This document shows, one piece after another, positions 19,408-29,997 of a stretch of 64,000 bases of DNA. The notes beneath the pieces are model-generated. The model saw only the letters and a program-made list of their open reading frames with translations, did no database searches and was not told the DNA's origin. Position numbers and translations under genes: made by a program. Location of the stretch: positions 744,001-808,000 of the forward strand of contig CP073759.1 in assembly GCA_018398995.1 (NCBI GenBank), in the 5' to 3' direction. This stretch comes from Methylophilaceae bacterium (GTDB lineage Bacteria > Pseudomonadota > Gammaproteobacteria > Burkholderiales > Methylophilaceae). Each line of letters opens with the position of its first letter. Position 1 is the stretch's first letter.

Positions 19408-20022
19408 CTATCGTAAACCTTCAATATAGTCAGCAACAGCTTGCATTTCAGCATCCGTCATTTTTGCCGCAATCGCTTGCATCATAGGTGCATTAGCACG
19501 CTCTCCAGTACGGAATATTTTAAGCTGTTGCGCCGTGTAATCAGCATGCTGACCAGATAAGCGTGGAAAGCGTTTTGGCAATCCTTCACCATTAGCACCA
19601 TGACACGCAGCGCAAGCCGGTACATTGGTTGCCACAATACCACCTCGGTATATTTTCTCACCTAAAGAGCCCGCGCCATTTGACTTAGCTTTGCTAAGCT
19701 TAGGCGTTTGGCCTGCATAAAAATGCGCTAATCCGAGCATATCTTGGTCTGATAAGTTGGCCACCATGCCAGCCATCACTGCATTCGCCCGTCTGCCTGC
19801 TTTAAAGTCATACAGCTGCTTAGCTAAATAGCCTGAGTGCTGACCTGCTAATTTTGGGTTTAATGTAATCGCGCTATTGCCATCAGCCCCATGGCAAGCA
19901 GCGCAAACTGTTTTTGCTGTTTGTTCAACAGCACTTACACTTTCTGCTGGCGCTTCTTCAGCACTTACAATCAAAGAAGCCATTAAAAATGAAATGAATA
20001 AGGATAAGCCCCTGATACGCAT
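19408..20022 (-). CDS. Dihaem cytochrome c4-type protein
   Basis: 204 residues with a signal peptide (cleavage near residue 21) and two haem sites, CAACH at 40-44 and 136-140, each with a distal Met region (AVMAGM, APMMQA). The duplicated-domain layout is that of cytochrome c4, a periplasmic electron carrier feeding terminal oxidases. It is divergent from engB, as in many proteobacteria. Confidence 0.9.
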   Translation of the reverse strand: MRIRGLSLFISFLMASLIVSAEEAPAESVSAVEQTAKTVCAACHGADGNSAITLNPKLAGQHSGYLAKQLYDFKAGRRANAVMAGMVANLSDQDMLGLAHFYAGQTPKLSKAKSNGAGSLGEKIYRGGIVATNVPACAACHGANGEGLPKRFPRLSGQHADYTAQQLKIFRTGERANAPMMQAIAAKMTDAEMQAVADYIEGLR

Positions 20023-20134
20023 ACATGCTCCAGATATTTAAATAATTTAAGGTTCTTATTTTATCAAAGTTAACCCGTTCGTGATAGCATTTGAACCTTA
20101 GGCACGATGTGCTAATTAGAAATTAAATTTCACC

Positions 20135-20782
20135 ATGTCACTCTTTCAAAACGCAGCTTTTTATATTTCAGCCCATCAACTCAGTGATTTACCACCCCCA
20201 AACGGTATTGAAATTGCCTTTGCAGGCCGTTCAAACGCAGGAAAATCTAGTGCACTCAATACCTTAGCCAATCACAATCGCCTGGCTTATGTGAGTAAGC
20301 AACCAGGTCGAACGCAATTAATTAACTTTTTTTGCTTAAACCCCGAAAAAGGTGATGATAAGTTCTTAGTCGACTTGCCAGGTTACGGTTATGCAAAAGT
20401 ACCTGAAAGTGTACGCAAACATTGGCAAGGCGTTTTATCGAGTTATCTGACCGACCGCACCAGCTTATTTGGATTAGTGCTGGTGATGGATAGCCGTCAC
20501 CCACTAACGCCTTTAGATAGACAGATGTTAGATTGGTTTTGTCATAGCGGAAAGCCGGTACATGTATTACTCACCAAATCAGACAAGCTATCCCGCAACG
20601 AAGCAAAGCAAACTTTATTAAAAGTGAGAAAAGAATTAAATGAAACGTGGGGAGATAATCTCACAGTACAACTATTTTCTAGCTCTAAGAAAATTGGCGT
20701 TGATGAGACAGAAAAAATGATTGGGGGCTGGTTATTTCCCGAGCAATCAGAGGCAATTGCATCAGACTCGGTTGAAAACTAA
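20135..20782 (+). CDS. engB: Ribosome biogenesis GTPase EngB (YihA/YsxC)
   Basis: 215 residues. GTPase motifs G1 GRSNAGKSS (31-39), G3 DLPGYG and G4 TKSDK are in order. It is needed for 50S assembly. Its end overlaps the convergent trmB by 21 bp, so the two messages share antisense 3' sequence. Confidence 0.95.
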   Translation: MSLFQNAAFYISAHQLSDLPPPNGIEIAFAGRSNAGKSSALNTLANHNRLAYVSKQPGRTQLINFFCLNPEKGDDKFLVDLPGYGYAKVPESVRKHWQGVLSSYLTDRTSLFGLVLVMDSRHPLTPLDRQMLDWFCHSGKPVHVLLTKSDKLSRNEAKQTLLKVRKELNETWGDNLTVQLFSSSKKIGVDETEKMIGGWLFPEQSEAIASDSVEN

Positions 20783-21472
20783 ATCCCACACCCCATGACC
20801 GAGCTTGATGCCACGGTTTTCAAACTTAGTGAGTGGTCGATAACTGGGCTTTTCTGCATATTCTTGCGCAGTATTATTGAGCATAGGTTCTGCGCGCAAC
20901 ACTTCTAATACCCATTCTGCATATTCTTGCCAATCGGTTGCTACATGAATGTAAGCACCTACTTTCAATTTACTACACAGTAGCTTTATAAAGTCCGCCT
21001 GGATTAATCGGCGTTTATGATGCCGTTTTTTATGCCAAGGGTCGGGGAAGAAAATATGTACGCCATCCAAACTTTGGTCAGCTAACATGTTTTGCAATAC
21101 CTCTACCGCGTCATGTTGAATGATACGAATATTGTCGATGTTGCCTTCTTGCATAAGTTTTAACAATCCACCAATGCCTGGCGTATGCACTTCTACTGCT
21201 AAAAAATCATGGTCGGGTAAAGTTTGTGCAATTTTTGCAGTGGCATCGCCCATGCCAAAGCCAATTTCCAACATCTTTTTAGATTGCGCACGACCAAATG
21301 TTTGGCTTAAATCAAGTTTATTGTGCTGATATTCAACACCGTATAGCGGCCAGCCTGTTTCCAAAGCGCGCTCTTGGCCTTTGGTGAGTCGACCTTGACG
21401 CAACACAAAGCTGCGAATAGGTCGATGGGTATTATCAAGGGTGTTATCTAACTGCGCTATCGGTTTTGTCAT
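20762..21472 (-). CDS. trmB: tRNA (guanine-N7-)-methyltransferase TrmB
   Basis: About 236 residues from the ATG at 21472. A 23-codon extension to 21541 would begin with a hydrophobic stretch atypical of TrmB and overlap the upstream gene. SAM-binding [11 protein letters not shown] and the signature [16 protein letters not shown] identify the m7G46 methylase. It follows the MidA-like gene on the same strand. Confidence 0.95.
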   Translation of the reverse strand: MTKPIAQLDNTLDNTHRPIRSFVLRQGRLTKGQERALETGWPLYGVEYQHNKLDLSQTFGRAQSKKMLEIGFGMGDATAKIAQTLPDHDFLAVEVHTPGIGGLLKLMQEGNIDNIRIIQHDAVEVLQNMLADQSLDGVHIFFPDPWHKKRHHKRRLIQADFIKLLCSKLKVGAYIHVATDWQEYAEWVLEVLRAEPMLNNTAQEYAEKPSYRPLTKFENRGIKLGHGVWDLVFNRV

Positions 21473-21485
21473 GGTCGAGATTATA

Positions 21486-22661
21486 CTAGAGTGTGTGAGA
21501 CTTATCGCCACTGACAAAACCAAGCAGGAGCAGATCGTCATTTTCTGCCAGATTTTTAGTGAATGAAATCACTTTGAACAAGTCGCCCATTTCTGCTGGC
21601 GATAGTAATTTTTGCACAGCCGTCGACATTGGCATATAAGTTTCTATGTGCTCAGGCGAAATCAAACTAAGCAAATCTAAAATACCACAATTGATTAAAA
21701 ACTGCGCTTGATTACAATAGCCATGCAAGTTTAATCCTTGGGCCAGACCAGCGGCTGCAATTGCAGTAAAATTAACGTGTGCGGTTATATCTTGCAACCC
21801 TAAGTTTATGAAGGGGTTGCTATGCGCATAATGTTGATAATGGCACATGAGCGTGCCTTCATTGCGCTGCGGGTGATAATATTCAGAGGCCGAAAACCCA
21901 TAATCAATCATCAAAATAACGCCTGTTTGCAACGCGCTCGCAAGGCTGCGAATTAAACCGCTCGCCGCCGGGCAAACCTCTGTTACATAATCATCTGGCA
22001 GCTGAACTGCTTCAAGCTGTTTACTGAGTGCATTATTTTGCAATGGATAATCTTGCCATTTAAAATCATGATCAAAACCAACTCCTCGCTCAAATAGCTT
22101 GCCCTCTTTTTTTACCAACAAATGCACGGGAATTGCATCGAGCACTTCATTACCCAATATCATGCCTACAAAGTTGGTGGGCAATGTATCCAGCCAAATC
22201 ACTTTCTCAAATAATGCGATAGGTAATTTTTGTTTTAGATTTTCTTGCTGAATGGAACGCAAGTGGCTGCTTACCTCTAAAATAGCGTACTGATTTGGCA
22301 ACTGCTCCAAATGGGCTAAAGCCAACAATAAATCAGCGGCAAGCTCTCCCGTGCCAGCGCCCAGTTCTAGCACATCGCCCTGCGTCAGTGAAAGCACTTG
22401 TGCGACTTGCTTTGCTAAAGATTGGGCAAACAAAGGCGTTAATTGCGGCGCTGTAACAAAATCGCCACCGCCATTGCTAGCGTTGCAAAATTTTGGTAAC
22501 TCTCCGCTATAGTAACCAAGTGCCGGCGTATATAAAGCCATCTGCATAAAGTCGGCAAAATTAATCCAACCACCTGATGCTATTATTTTTTTCTGAACTA
22601 ATTCGCACAACTGTTGGCTATAGTAGTGCGATTCTGCTGACGGAGTAGGTAAAGCGAACAT
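21486..22661 (-). CDS. MidA/NDUFAF7-type SAM-dependent methyltransferase (DUF185)
   Basis: 391 residues. It has the family N-terminus with [20 protein letters not shown], the [11 protein letters not shown] segment and the SAM motif [15 protein letters not shown]. The eukaryotic relatives methylate an arginine of a complex I subunit; the bacterial role is not well defined. It lies 13 bp upstream of trmB and is divergent from the SDR gene. Confidence 0.88.
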   Translation of the reverse strand: MFALPTPSAESHYYSQQLCELVQKKIIASGGWINFADFMQMALYTPALGYYSGELPKFCNASNGGGDFVTAPQLTPLFAQSLAKQVAQVLSLTQGDVLELGAGTGELAADLLLALAHLEQLPNQYAILEVSSHLRSIQQENLKQKLPIALFEKVIWLDTLPTNFVGMILGNEVLDAIPVHLLVKKEGKLFERGVGFDHDFKWQDYPLQNNALSKQLEAVQLPDDYVTEVCPAASGLIRSLASALQTGVILMIDYGFSASEYYHPQRNEGTLMCHYQHYAHSNPFINLGLQDITAHVNFTAIAAAGLAQGLNLHGYCNQAQFLINCGILDLLSLISPEHIETYMPMSTAVQKLLSPAEMGDLFKVISFTKNLAENDDLLLLGFVSGDKSHTL

Positions 22662-22695
22662 AAGCCATTATAATATTTTTCACTAGAAAACGAGT

Positions 22696-23454
22696 ATGCA
22701 ATTGATTACAAATTTACAGAATAAAGTTGTCCTTATCACCGGTGGTGCAAAACGTGTTGGCGCCGCAATTTGCCGTGAACTACATGCAAATGGTGCACAG
22801 TTGATGATCCATTACAACACCTCAAAACAGGCTGCTAAAGCATTGCAAGCAGAATTAAATTTGCAACGCCCTGATAGCGTCAGCATTATTCAAGCCGATT
22901 TACTCAATGCTGCAGTTGCAAATAGTTTGGTCAAAGAAACAATGACTCGCTTTGGTCAATTAGATATTTTAATTAATAACGCTTCCACCTATCGCCCAAC
23001 AGAAATTGGCAATATCAATGAAGAAAACTGGCATGATTTAATTGGCAGTAATTTAAAAGCGCCTACTTTCCTTGCACAAGCCGCCGCCAAACATCTGCAA
23101 AAAGCGCACGGCTGCATTGTTAACATTACCGATATGCATATTGAAAATCCTAAAAAAGGCTATGTGGTTTACAGTGTTGCTAAGGCGGGATTAGTCACAC
23201 TAACCAAATCGCTTGCACAAGAACTCAGCCCAGAGGTGCGCGTAAATGCCGTTGCCCCAGGCCCAGTGCTGTGGCCAGAAAACAACCCACAATTTGACGA
23301 AGTCTATCGTCAACGTGTGATTTCTCAAACCCTACTAAAACGCATAGGCGATCCAACTGATATTGCCAAAGCAGTTAAATTTCTTGTGGCAGATGCCCCG
23401 TTTATTACCGGGCATGTGCTTGCTGTTGATGGCGGACGCTCTTTAAATTTATGA
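22696..23454 (+). CDS. Short-chain dehydrogenase, pteridine reductase-like (FolM type)
   Basis: 252 residues. The Rossmann motif [15 protein letters not shown] has the Arg typical of NADPH-dependent pteridine reductases; NNAS and the catalytic YSVAK are present, and the C-terminus ends [12 protein letters not shown]. Such enzymes reduce dihydromonapterin or dihydrofolate. The stop overlaps the ttcA start by 4 bp, so the two are cotranscribed. Confidence 0.85.
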   Translation: MQLITNLQNKVVLITGGAKRVGAAICRELHANGAQLMIHYNTSKQAAKALQAELNLQRPDSVSIIQADLLNAAVANSLVKETMTRFGQLDILINNASTYRPTEIGNINEENWHDLIGSNLKAPTFLAQAAAKHLQKAHGCIVNITDMHIENPKKGYVVYSVAKAGLVTLTKSLAQELSPEVRVNAVAPGPVLWPENNPQFDEVYRQRVISQTLLKRIGDPTDIAKAVKFLVADAPFITGHVLAVDGGRSLNL

Positions 23455-24353
23455 TCAAACACTTACCCGAAAACCCCTCTAGTAACTTCATTCGCTTACG
23501 CAATCAATTAATTGGCGCGACGGGCAAAGCGATTGGCGACTTTAATATGGTCGAAGATGGCGATACGGTATTGGTGTGTATGAGTGGTGGTAAAGATAGT
23601 TTTACCATGCTGATGATGTTGCTGGCTTTGCAGGAGCGGGCGCCGATTCACTTTAAGTTGATTGCGATGAACTTAGACCAAAAGCAGCCAGGATTTCCTG
23701 AGCATATTTTGCCTGCCTATTTTGAGCAGTTGGGTGTGGATTATCGTATTGTGGAAGCGGATACGTATTCTGTGGTGAAGGAGAAGATTCCAGAAGGCAA
23801 GACAACTTGTTCGCTTTGCTCACGTTTGCGCCGCGGCATTATTTACACGACTGCAAAAAAACTAGGTGCGAATAAAATTGCATTAGGTCATCACCGCGAT
23901 GACATGGTAGAAACTTTATTTTTGAATATGTTTTTTGGCGCTAAGATGAAATCTATGCCGCCTAAGTTGGCCACGAATGATAAGCAGAATATTGTGATTC
24001 GTCCATTAGCATACTGCAGCGAAAAAGATATTGCGAGTTATGCAAGGCAAATGAATTTCCCGATTATTCCGTGTAATTTGTGTGGTAGCCAAGAGAATTT
24101 ACAGCGCGTAAAGATAAAAGAGATGTTACAAGCGTGGGAACGAGAGCAACCTGGACGGGTCAATAATATTTTCCGGGCGATGACGAATATTGAGCCATCG
24201 CACTTGGCAGATAGTGATTTATATGATTTTAAAAGCCTTAGCCAAGCCAAAAAAGATGATGATGATCCTTTATTTGGTGATATTGCCACTGAAAGTGCGG
24301 CTTTGAATATAACGCATATAGACGGAAAAAAGATAGCATTCACCCGTAATTAG
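23451..24353 (+). CDS. ttcA: tRNA 2-thiocytidine(32) synthetase TtcA
   Basis: 300 residues. The PP-loop SGGKDS (45-50), the [10 protein letters not shown] motif with two cysteines and the later CNLCGSQ motif are the [4Fe-4S]/ATP signature of TtcA. It thiolates C32 of some tRNAs. It overlaps the SDR gene by 4 bp and lies 125 bp before topA. Confidence 0.96.
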   Translation: MIKHLPENPSSNFIRLRNQLIGATGKAIGDFNMVEDGDTVLVCMSGGKDSFTMLMMLLALQERAPIHFKLIAMNLDQKQPGFPEHILPAYFEQLGVDYRIVEADTYSVVKEKIPEGKTTCSLCSRLRRGIIYTTAKKLGANKIALGHHRDDMVETLFLNMFFGAKMKSMPPKLATNDKQNIVIRPLAYCSEKDIASYARQMNFPIIPCNLCGSQENLQRVKIKEMLQAWEREQPGRVNNIFRAMTNIEPSHLADSDLYDFKSLSQAKKDDDDPLFGDIATESAALNITHIDGKKIAFTRN

Positions 24354-24478
24354 ACGACAATTAAACCTAATTTCACGTTTTTTGCCAGCTGTATTTAGTA
24401 TTTGATTGTGCAAATTCAACTTTGCTTGCTATTATCTGAACAACTTATCCAATCATATCTTTATCTTAGTTTACATAA

Positions 24479-27040
24479 ATGTCTAAATTACTCATTGTTG
24501 AATCGCCGTCAAAAGCCAAAACACTTAAGAAATACCTTGGAAATGATTTTGAAGTATTGGCTTCTTATGGCCACGTGCGTGATCTGATTCCTAAAAATGG
24601 CGCTGTTGATCCTGATAACCAGTTTGCCATGAAATATGAAATTATTGAACGCAATAAAAAGCATGTTGATGCCATTGCTAAAGCGGTAAAGGCAGCGGAT
24701 AGCATTTATCTTGCAACCGATCCTGACCGAGAAGGCGAAGCCATTTCTTGGCATATTGCAGAGATTTTAGCGGAAAAAAATCTAATAAAAAACAAATTAA
24801 TTAAACGGGTAGAGTTTAACCAAATCACTAAAACTGCCGTGCAATATGCAATTGATCATCCTCGCGATATTGCAATGGATTTGGTTAATGCACAACAAGC
24901 AAGACGCGCTTTAGATTACTTAGTCGGCTTTAATTTATCGCCATTATTATGGAAAAAAATTCGACGTGGTTTGTCTGCAGGCCGTGTGCAAAGCCCCGCT
25001 TTACGCTTAATTGTAGAGCGTGAATTAGAGATTGAAGCGTTTAAAAGCCAAGAGTATTGGAGCATTCATCTTGATGCGTTAAAACACAACCACAGTTTTA
25101 ATGCAAAGCTCATTCAGTTAAATGGCGAAAAAGTTGAACAATTTACCGTCATTAATCACGATCAACAAGCAGATATTGTTGGTAAACTATTGCTGGCAAG
25201 TGCAGGCAAAACCACGGTTTCTCGCGTTGAGAAAAAGCAACGTAAACGCAGCCCTGCACCTCCATTTACCACGTCAACTTTGCAACAAGAAGCGGTTCGT
25301 AAACTAGGCTTTACTACCAGTCGCGCCATGCGTATTGCGCAACAGCTGTATGAAGGTATTGATGTTGGAGGCGGCACGGTCGGTTTAATTACCTATATGC
25401 GTACGGACTCATTAAGTTTAGCTAATGAGGCAATTGCACAAATCCGCGATCATGTTAAAAAGAATTTTGATGCTGATTACTTACCTAAAACGCCTATTGT
25501 TTATAAAACCAAAGCGAAAAACGCACAAGAAGCACATGAGGCTGTTCGTCCTACTGATATTTCGCGCACACCAACGTCTGTTCGCCAATACTTAAATGAT
25601 GAACAGTTTAAACTGTATGAAATGATTTGGAAGCGCACATTAGCTTGCCAAATGACAGCCGCTGTTTTTGATGCTGTGAGTGTCGATTTAAGCGTTGGCT
25701 CTGAAGCCAATCTATTTCGCGCTACTGGTCAAACACTAATCTTCCCAGGCTTTATAGCAGTGTATAAAGAAGGAACCGATACGACAGAGGATGATGACGC
25801 TGAAGCAAAACTACCACGCTTGGAAACTGGCGAAATACTAGACGTTGATAAAATTTATGGCGATCAACACTTTACTGAACCTCCACCGCGCTATGGTGAA
25901 GCCAGCTTGGTTAAAACGCTAGAAGAGTACGGCATTGGCCGTCCGTCTACTTATGCTAGCATTATTAGCACATTACAAGATCGTGAATATGTTGTTTTGG
26001 ACAAAAAACGTTTTACGCCCACTGATGTTGGTCGTGTCGTCAATAAGTTTTTGACTGAACATTTTACTCGATATGTTGATTATGATTTTACTGCCAATTT
26101 AGAAAACGCACTTGATAACGTAGCTGAAGGCACACAGGAATGGGTGCCACTAATGGATGAGTTTTGGCAAGGCTTTAACCACCAAGTGATTAGTAAAGCC
26201 GATGTTGATCGTCCTGGGAATGAGCTAATTGATGAAATGTGCCCAAAATGTGGCAAACAGCTACAAAAACAATTAAGTCGCTACGGCACCTTTATTGGCT
26301 GCACTGGTTATAACGACGAACCAAAATGTGATTATAAACGTAGTGCCAATGGTGCGGCTGAAGTTGGATCCGACCCTGTTGTGATTGGAAAAGATACAGA
26401 AACTGAACAAGATATCTTTTTGATGAACGGTCCATATGGCCCTTATATTCAACTGGGTGAAGTGCTTGAAGGTGAGAAAAAGAAACCGAAACGTGTCAGC
26501 ATCCCAAAAGAAATTGCTATTGCGGATGTGAATCTTGATGTTGCTCATATGTTACTTTCATTACCGCGTGATCTTGGCTTACATCCTGAAACGAATAAAA
26601 AAATTGTAGCGAATATCGGTCGATTTGGGCCTTATGTTAATCACGACGGCAAATTTAAATCGATACCAAAAACACAAAGTGTGTTTACCATTAATCAAGC
26701 AGATGCGGTTGCATTAATCGCACAAGTAAATCAAGGGCCAGCACCCATTGCCGATTTGGGTGAACACCCCTCTGGTGAAGGGCGCGTTGAGGTGTTTGAC
26801 GGTCGTTATGGCCCTTATGTCCAGCATAAGAAAATACGCGCTACTTTGCCCAAAAGCGTGGCTCCCGAAGAGTTAACATTTGAGGAAGCCATCGGCTTAT
26901 TAGCAGAAAAAGAAGCAAAAGGAACACCAAGTAAAGCAAAAGTGCCCAAAAAAACGACAGTGAAAAAAACCACTGTGAAAAAAACAGAGGCAAAGAAAAT
27001 AGTCAAAAGTAAAGTAGCTGTTAAGAAGACAGAAAAGTGA
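24479..27040 (+). CDS. topA: DNA topoisomerase I TopA
   Basis: 853 residues. The N-terminal TOPRIM domain has DPDREGEAISWH, and the catalytic tyrosine is Tyr306 in LITYMRTDS. A zinc ribbon begins at CPKCGKQLQ, followed by Gly-rich C-terminal repeats (RFGPYVNHDGKF, RYGPYVQHKK). The last 40 residues are a Lys/Thr tail that probably adds DNA affinity. It relaxes negative supercoils. A strong terminator follows the stop codon. Confidence 0.97.
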   Translation: MSKLLIVESPSKAKTLKKYLGNDFEVLASYGHVRDLIPKNGAVDPDNQFAMKYEIIERNKKHVDAIAKAVKAADSIYLATDPDREGEAISWHIAEILAEKNLIKNKLIKRVEFNQITKTAVQYAIDHPRDIAMDLVNAQQARRALDYLVGFNLSPLLWKKIRRGLSAGRVQSPALRLIVERELEIEAFKSQEYWSIHLDALKHNHSFNAKLIQLNGEKVEQFTVINHDQQADIVGKLLLASAGKTTVSRVEKKQRKRSPAPPFTTSTLQQEAVRKLGFTTSRAMRIAQQLYEGIDVGGGTVGLITYMRTDSLSLANEAIAQIRDHVKKNFDADYLPKTPIVYKTKAKNAQEAHEAVRPTDISRTPTSVRQYLNDEQFKLYEMIWKRTLACQMTAAVFDAVSVDLSVGSEANLFRATGQTLIFPGFIAVYKEGTDTTEDDDAEAKLPRLETGEILDVDKIYGDQHFTEPPPRYGEASLVKTLEEYGIGRPSTYASIISTLQDREYVVLDKKRFTPTDVGRVVNKFLTEHFTRYVDYDFTANLENALDNVAEGTQEWVPLMDEFWQGFNHQVISKADVDRPGNELIDEMCPKCGKQLQKQLSRYGTFIGCTGYNDEPKCDYKRSANGAAEVGSDPVVIGKDTETEQDIFLMNGPYGPYIQLGEVLEGEKKKPKRVSIPKEIAIADVNLDVAHMLLSLPRDLGLHPETNKKIVANIGRFGPYVNHDGKFKSIPKTQSVFTINQADAVALIAQVNQGPAPIADLGEHPSGEGRVEVFDGRYGPYVQHKKIRATLPKSVAPEELTFEEAIGLLAEKEAKGTPSKAKVPKKTTVKKTTVKKTEAKKIVKSKVAVKKTEK

Positions 27041-27045
27041 TTGCC

Positions 27046-27073
27046 ATAAAAAAGTGGGCAAGCTACTTTTTTA
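27046..27073 (+). terminator. Terminator of topA, possibly bidirectional
   Basis: The arms ATAAAAAAGT and ACTTTTTTAT form a stem extended by a GU and a GC pair, with a small loop and a T-run, 5 bp after the topA stop. The A-run on the other arm would give T-residues for pbpG transcription from the right. Confidence 0.7.
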
Positions 27074-27125
27074 TCAATTACTTAAATCAACACTGAGCAA
27101 AAATCATGCATCTCGATTGAATGAC

Positions 27126-28202
27126 TTAATTTTGATAAATCTCGCCGCTCATGACGAGTTTAGGGCTGGCGTGCAATGGCTTAACGCTGTGTGTATTGCT
27201 GACAACAGGATTTGCATGATGATATTGTATCCATTTACGCATACGGTTAGCATCACCATTGCGCTTATCTGTTCCACCTGCATTCAACAATATCATAATG
27301 ACAGGCTCGCCATCCATTGTAGTTTGCATCACTAAGCACCGACCAGCCTCGTTAATAAACCCCGTTTTAGACAATCCAATATCCCACTCGCCCTCTCGAA
27401 CCAAGCTATTGGTATTCTTAAACTCTACTGGATTTGCACGCCCATCGATTGCAAGATGATAATAAGGTGTAGTTGTAGCTTGTCGAATTTCTGGATATTG
27501 ATAAGAAGCAGCAACTAATTTATATAAATCTTCTGCTGTTGATGTATTTTGATACATCAAACCTGTGGGTTCAACAAAATTTGAATGTGTCAGACCTAGT
27601 GACAACGCTTTTACATTCATGGCTTTTACAAAAGCATGTTTCCCACCAGGGTAATGACGCGCCAAAGCAAATGCAGCTCTATTTTCTGACGACATTAATG
27701 CTAACCTAAACATATCGGCACGACTTAACCTAGTGCCAACCGCTAGACGAGATCTCGTTCCTTTAATTGTGTCTATATCTTGTTCTGAGATATCAATTAT
27801 TTCATCAAACGATTGTCTTGCATCCAACACAACCATCGCCGTCATCAGTTTGGTAATCGAGGCAATTGGACTCACGACATGGCTATTTTTAGCATATTTC
27901 ACCTCGCCAGTATGTTGATTCACAACGAGTGCCTTATCGGAAGCGAGCTGTGGAAATGAGCTTCCATCGTAATAATCACCCAAGTCTTTTGCACGTTGCT
28001 CAGCTAAAGCTAATTGACGCTCCCTTAGCTTTTCTTTACGTGAGTTGCTGTGTTGATCATTTATTTTTTTGATATTGTTTTTAGGGCTTGAAACAGCTGC
28101 GCTATCTTGCGCATTTGCATCCGGAACCAAAAAAGCGATTGGCAGAGATACCAGAGAAGTCAACACAACATATAACATGTATTTATTAGAAAACAACTTC
28201 AC
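27126..28202 (-). CDS. pbpG: D-alanyl-D-alanine endopeptidase (PBP7, PbpG-type)
   Basis: 358 residues. A signal peptide is followed by a basic, low-complexity linker (about 35-70) and the peptidase domain with SITK (Ser115-Lys118), SSEN and SKTGF, the three penicillin-binding motifs. This class cleaves D-Ala-meso-DAP cross-links in peptidoglycan. The linker is longer than in E. coli PBP7. It is transcribed towards topA. Confidence 0.9.
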   Translation of the reverse strand: MKLFSNKYMLYVVLTSLVSLPIAFLVPDANAQDSAAVSSPKNNIKKINDQHSNSRKEKLRERQLALAEQRAKDLGDYYDGSSFPQLASDKALVVNQHTGEVKYAKNSHVVSPIASITKLMTAMVVLDARQSFDEIIDISEQDIDTIKGTRSRLAVGTRLSRADMFRLALMSSENRAAFALARHYPGGKHAFVKAMNVKALSLGLTHSNFVEPTGLMYQNTSTAEDLYKLVAASYQYPEIRQATTTPYYHLAIDGRANPVEFKNTNSLVREGEWDIGLSKTGFINEAGRCLVMQTTMDGEPVIMILLNAGGTDKRNGDANRMRKWIQYHHANPVVSNTHSVKPLHASPKLVMSGEIYQN

Positions 28203-28317
28203 GATTAACCCTTATTTACATCAAAACGAAAACTTATGTTATCTACAAAACTGATATGCGTCAATCAGTTATTCTGGATTTATAAAAAGTCACTTAAGTT
28301 TGGCCTATCCCGTGATC

Positions 28318-28345
28318 TTGACACCTGCCTAGGATGTACTATTTA
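28318..28345 (+). promoter_or_regulatory. Candidate promoter of gcvH
   Basis: A perfect TTGACA (28318-28323), a 16-bp spacer and TATTTA (28340-28345), giving a leader of about 45 nt before the gcvH ATG. I saw no glycine riboswitch fold in the leader. Confidence 0.5.
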
Positions 28346-28396
28346 TGAGAGAATAACGGCATATTTTTTCCAAACTCAATAGTGAATTGAATATTA

Positions 28397-28777
28397 ATGA
28401 TGAATTTACCCACTTTTTTACAGTACACGGCAGAACACATATGGGTTCAAAAAACAGATGATGGCAACTGGCTTGCTGGTATCACAGACTACGCTCAAGA
28501 TTTACTTGGTGATATTGTCTTTCTTGAACTGCCAAAAGTAGGCGATCCATTACTAGCCGGGCAATCTTGCGGTCTTGTCGAGTCGGTTAAAACAGGGTCA
28601 GACATACACGCCCCAATGAATGGGGTTGTAACAGAGATTAATGAAGTATTAATCAATACGCCCGAAACCATTAACGACAATGCTTACCAAGCTTGGATTT
28701 TTAAGTTCACGCCTAGCAACATGAATAACACACAAGATTTACTAACGGCCGAGGCTTATGCCCAGCTCTTGGATTAA
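28397..28777 (+). CDS. gcvH: Glycine cleavage system H protein
   Basis: 126 residues. The lipoyl-attachment lysine is Lys65 in VESVKTGSDIHAP, within a complete lipoyl domain. H protein shuttles the aminomethyl group between P and T proteins and can act as a lipoyl donor. gcvT and gcvP are not in the window, so this copy stands alone with its own promoter. It ends 1 bp before the convergent coiled-coil gene. A second ATG three bases in is an equally good start. Confidence 0.95.
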   Translation: MMNLPTFLQYTAEHIWVQKTDDGNWLAGITDYAQDLLGDIVFLELPKVGDPLLAGQSCGLVESVKTGSDIHAPMNGVVTEINEVLINTPETINDNAYQAWIFKFTPSNMNNTQDLLTAEAYAQLLD

Positions 28778-28778
28778 G

Positions 28779-29531
28779 CTAGTGTTCAGGCAGCACAAAC
28801 TTAACCTTTACTAACAATTGTTGCAACGCTGTTGTGAGTTGCGTATGCAAGCGACTCTCTATATCAGGCAGGCTTTGATTAATGATTGCTTCAATACTCG
28901 CTTGCAAAGCCTGTTGCTGTTTCGTCATTTGATTTGAGAAGGTTGCCTCAAGTTCATCATTTGCAGCCTTGAGCATCAGTGCTTTTTCTGCGCTGAACTC
29001 TTCTCTGAGCTTGGCAAAAGCCTCCTGCTGTATGGTGCCTACCCTGCTGTGCATGATACCAATTTGCTCCGATGCGCTTTCTTCTGCTTGTTTAGCAATA
29101 GCCGCCAATGTTTGATTGATTTGCTGTTGATACTCACTAACAATGGTCTCTTGAAAACCAATCATTTCATTGCGTATTTGCCCAAGCACGTCATCCAAGG
29201 CTGCTTTCTTTAGCGCATCCGTATCAACCTGTGCGAGCCTTACGCTATCTTGATACATTTTAGGCAGCTCTGTTTTAAGATCAGCTTTTGTTTTATCAAC
29301 AAAATTCTGTGTTGATGCAATCACATCAATATGCGCTTTCTTAATTTCCGCTTTAAACTTATCTAACACAAACTCTGTAATTTCAGACTCTAGTCTAGGC
29401 CTGATTTTTGCCGTCACTTTACTAATAAAATCACTAGTCATTTCAGACGCATCACTTACTTCTGACGCTGATTTCACAATCGCTTTTGGTTTATAAACCT
29501 CGGTTAATACTGGTATTTTATCTTCTGCCAA
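28779..29531 (-). CDS. Conserved hypothetical protein, long helical/coiled-coil region
   Basis: 250 residues, no catalytic domain recognised. A short N-terminal motif IPVLTEVY is followed by an almost wholly helical, charge-rich body (about 45-230) with many Gln, Glu, Lys and Ala and no prolines over long stretches, as expected for a coiled coil. There is no signal peptide or membrane helix. It is the third gene of a pepA-holC run, 31 bp after holC. It may be a structural or nucleoid/replication-associated factor, but nothing in the sequence proves it. Confidence 0.75.
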   Translation of the reverse strand: MAEDKIPVLTEVYKPKAIVKSASEVSDASEMTSDFISKVTAKIRPRLESEITEFVLDKFKAEIKKAHIDVIASTQNFVDKTKADLKTELPKMYQDSVRLAQVDTDALKKAALDDVLGQIRNEMIGFQETIVSEYQQQINQTLAAIAKQAEESASEQIGIMHSRVGTIQQEAFAKLREEFSAEKALMLKAANDELEATFSNQMTKQQQALQASIEAIINQSLPDIESRLHTQLTTALQQLLVKVKFVLPEH

Positions 29532-29562
29532 AATTGCTCTACCTATTCAAATAGATTACTGT

Positions 29563-29991
29563 TTAATCACTTAATTGTGCTTCATTAAAATGTTGGACTT
29601 CATAGCCTCTATCTCGATAAAACTTAAAGCGTTGTCTTGCTAAAACTTTATCTTTCTCATCTGTGCCCACCAGCTCAACTAACTGCCTAAAGCGACTAAA
29701 AACTGTCAATTGTCGTTGGGTCAGATTAACCAAAATATCATCTTGGCATAACTGATCATCTTGCCAGTTAATCACTACTGGCGTTTCAATCGCAAGTGAA
29801 TGCGATGCCAGCATATTGGGAAAAAAACTAGCCCTAGCACCTCCCCATAAGGTTTCGCTATACCCATTAGCTGCCTTTTCGTTTTCAGCAAACAACGTTA
29901 TCAAATGCTTTTTCGCGAGCGCTTTACCTACTAACAATAATAAGGCAGCGTGCTTATCAGCAACATTCGAGTAAAAAATTACACGCGTCAT
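29563..29991 (-). CDS. holC: DNA polymerase III subunit chi
   Basis: 142 residues. The N-terminal TRVIFYSNVADK strand and the central LWGGARASFFPNML-type segment match HolC, which links the clamp loader to single-strand-binding protein. It lies 6 bp after pepA, the usual proteobacterial partner. Confidence 0.9.
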   Translation of the reverse strand: MTRVIFYSNVADKHAALLLLVGKALAKKHLITLFAENEKAANGYSETLWGGARASFFPNMLASHSLAIETPVVINWQDDQLCQDDILVNLTQRQLTVFSRFRQLVELVGTDEKDKVLARQRFKFYRDRGYEVQHFNEAQLSD

Positions 29992-29997
29992 CTTATG

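Noticed and set aside
20762-20782. engB/trmB overlap as a frameshift or misassembly
   Set aside because: Both proteins end with normal family C-termini, so this is an ordinary convergent overlap.
26930-27039. A-rich repeated DNA at the end of topA as a mobile repeat or slippage site
   Set aside because: It encodes the Lys/Thr tail in frame with family-like composition; similar Lys/Ala tails occur in TatB nearby.
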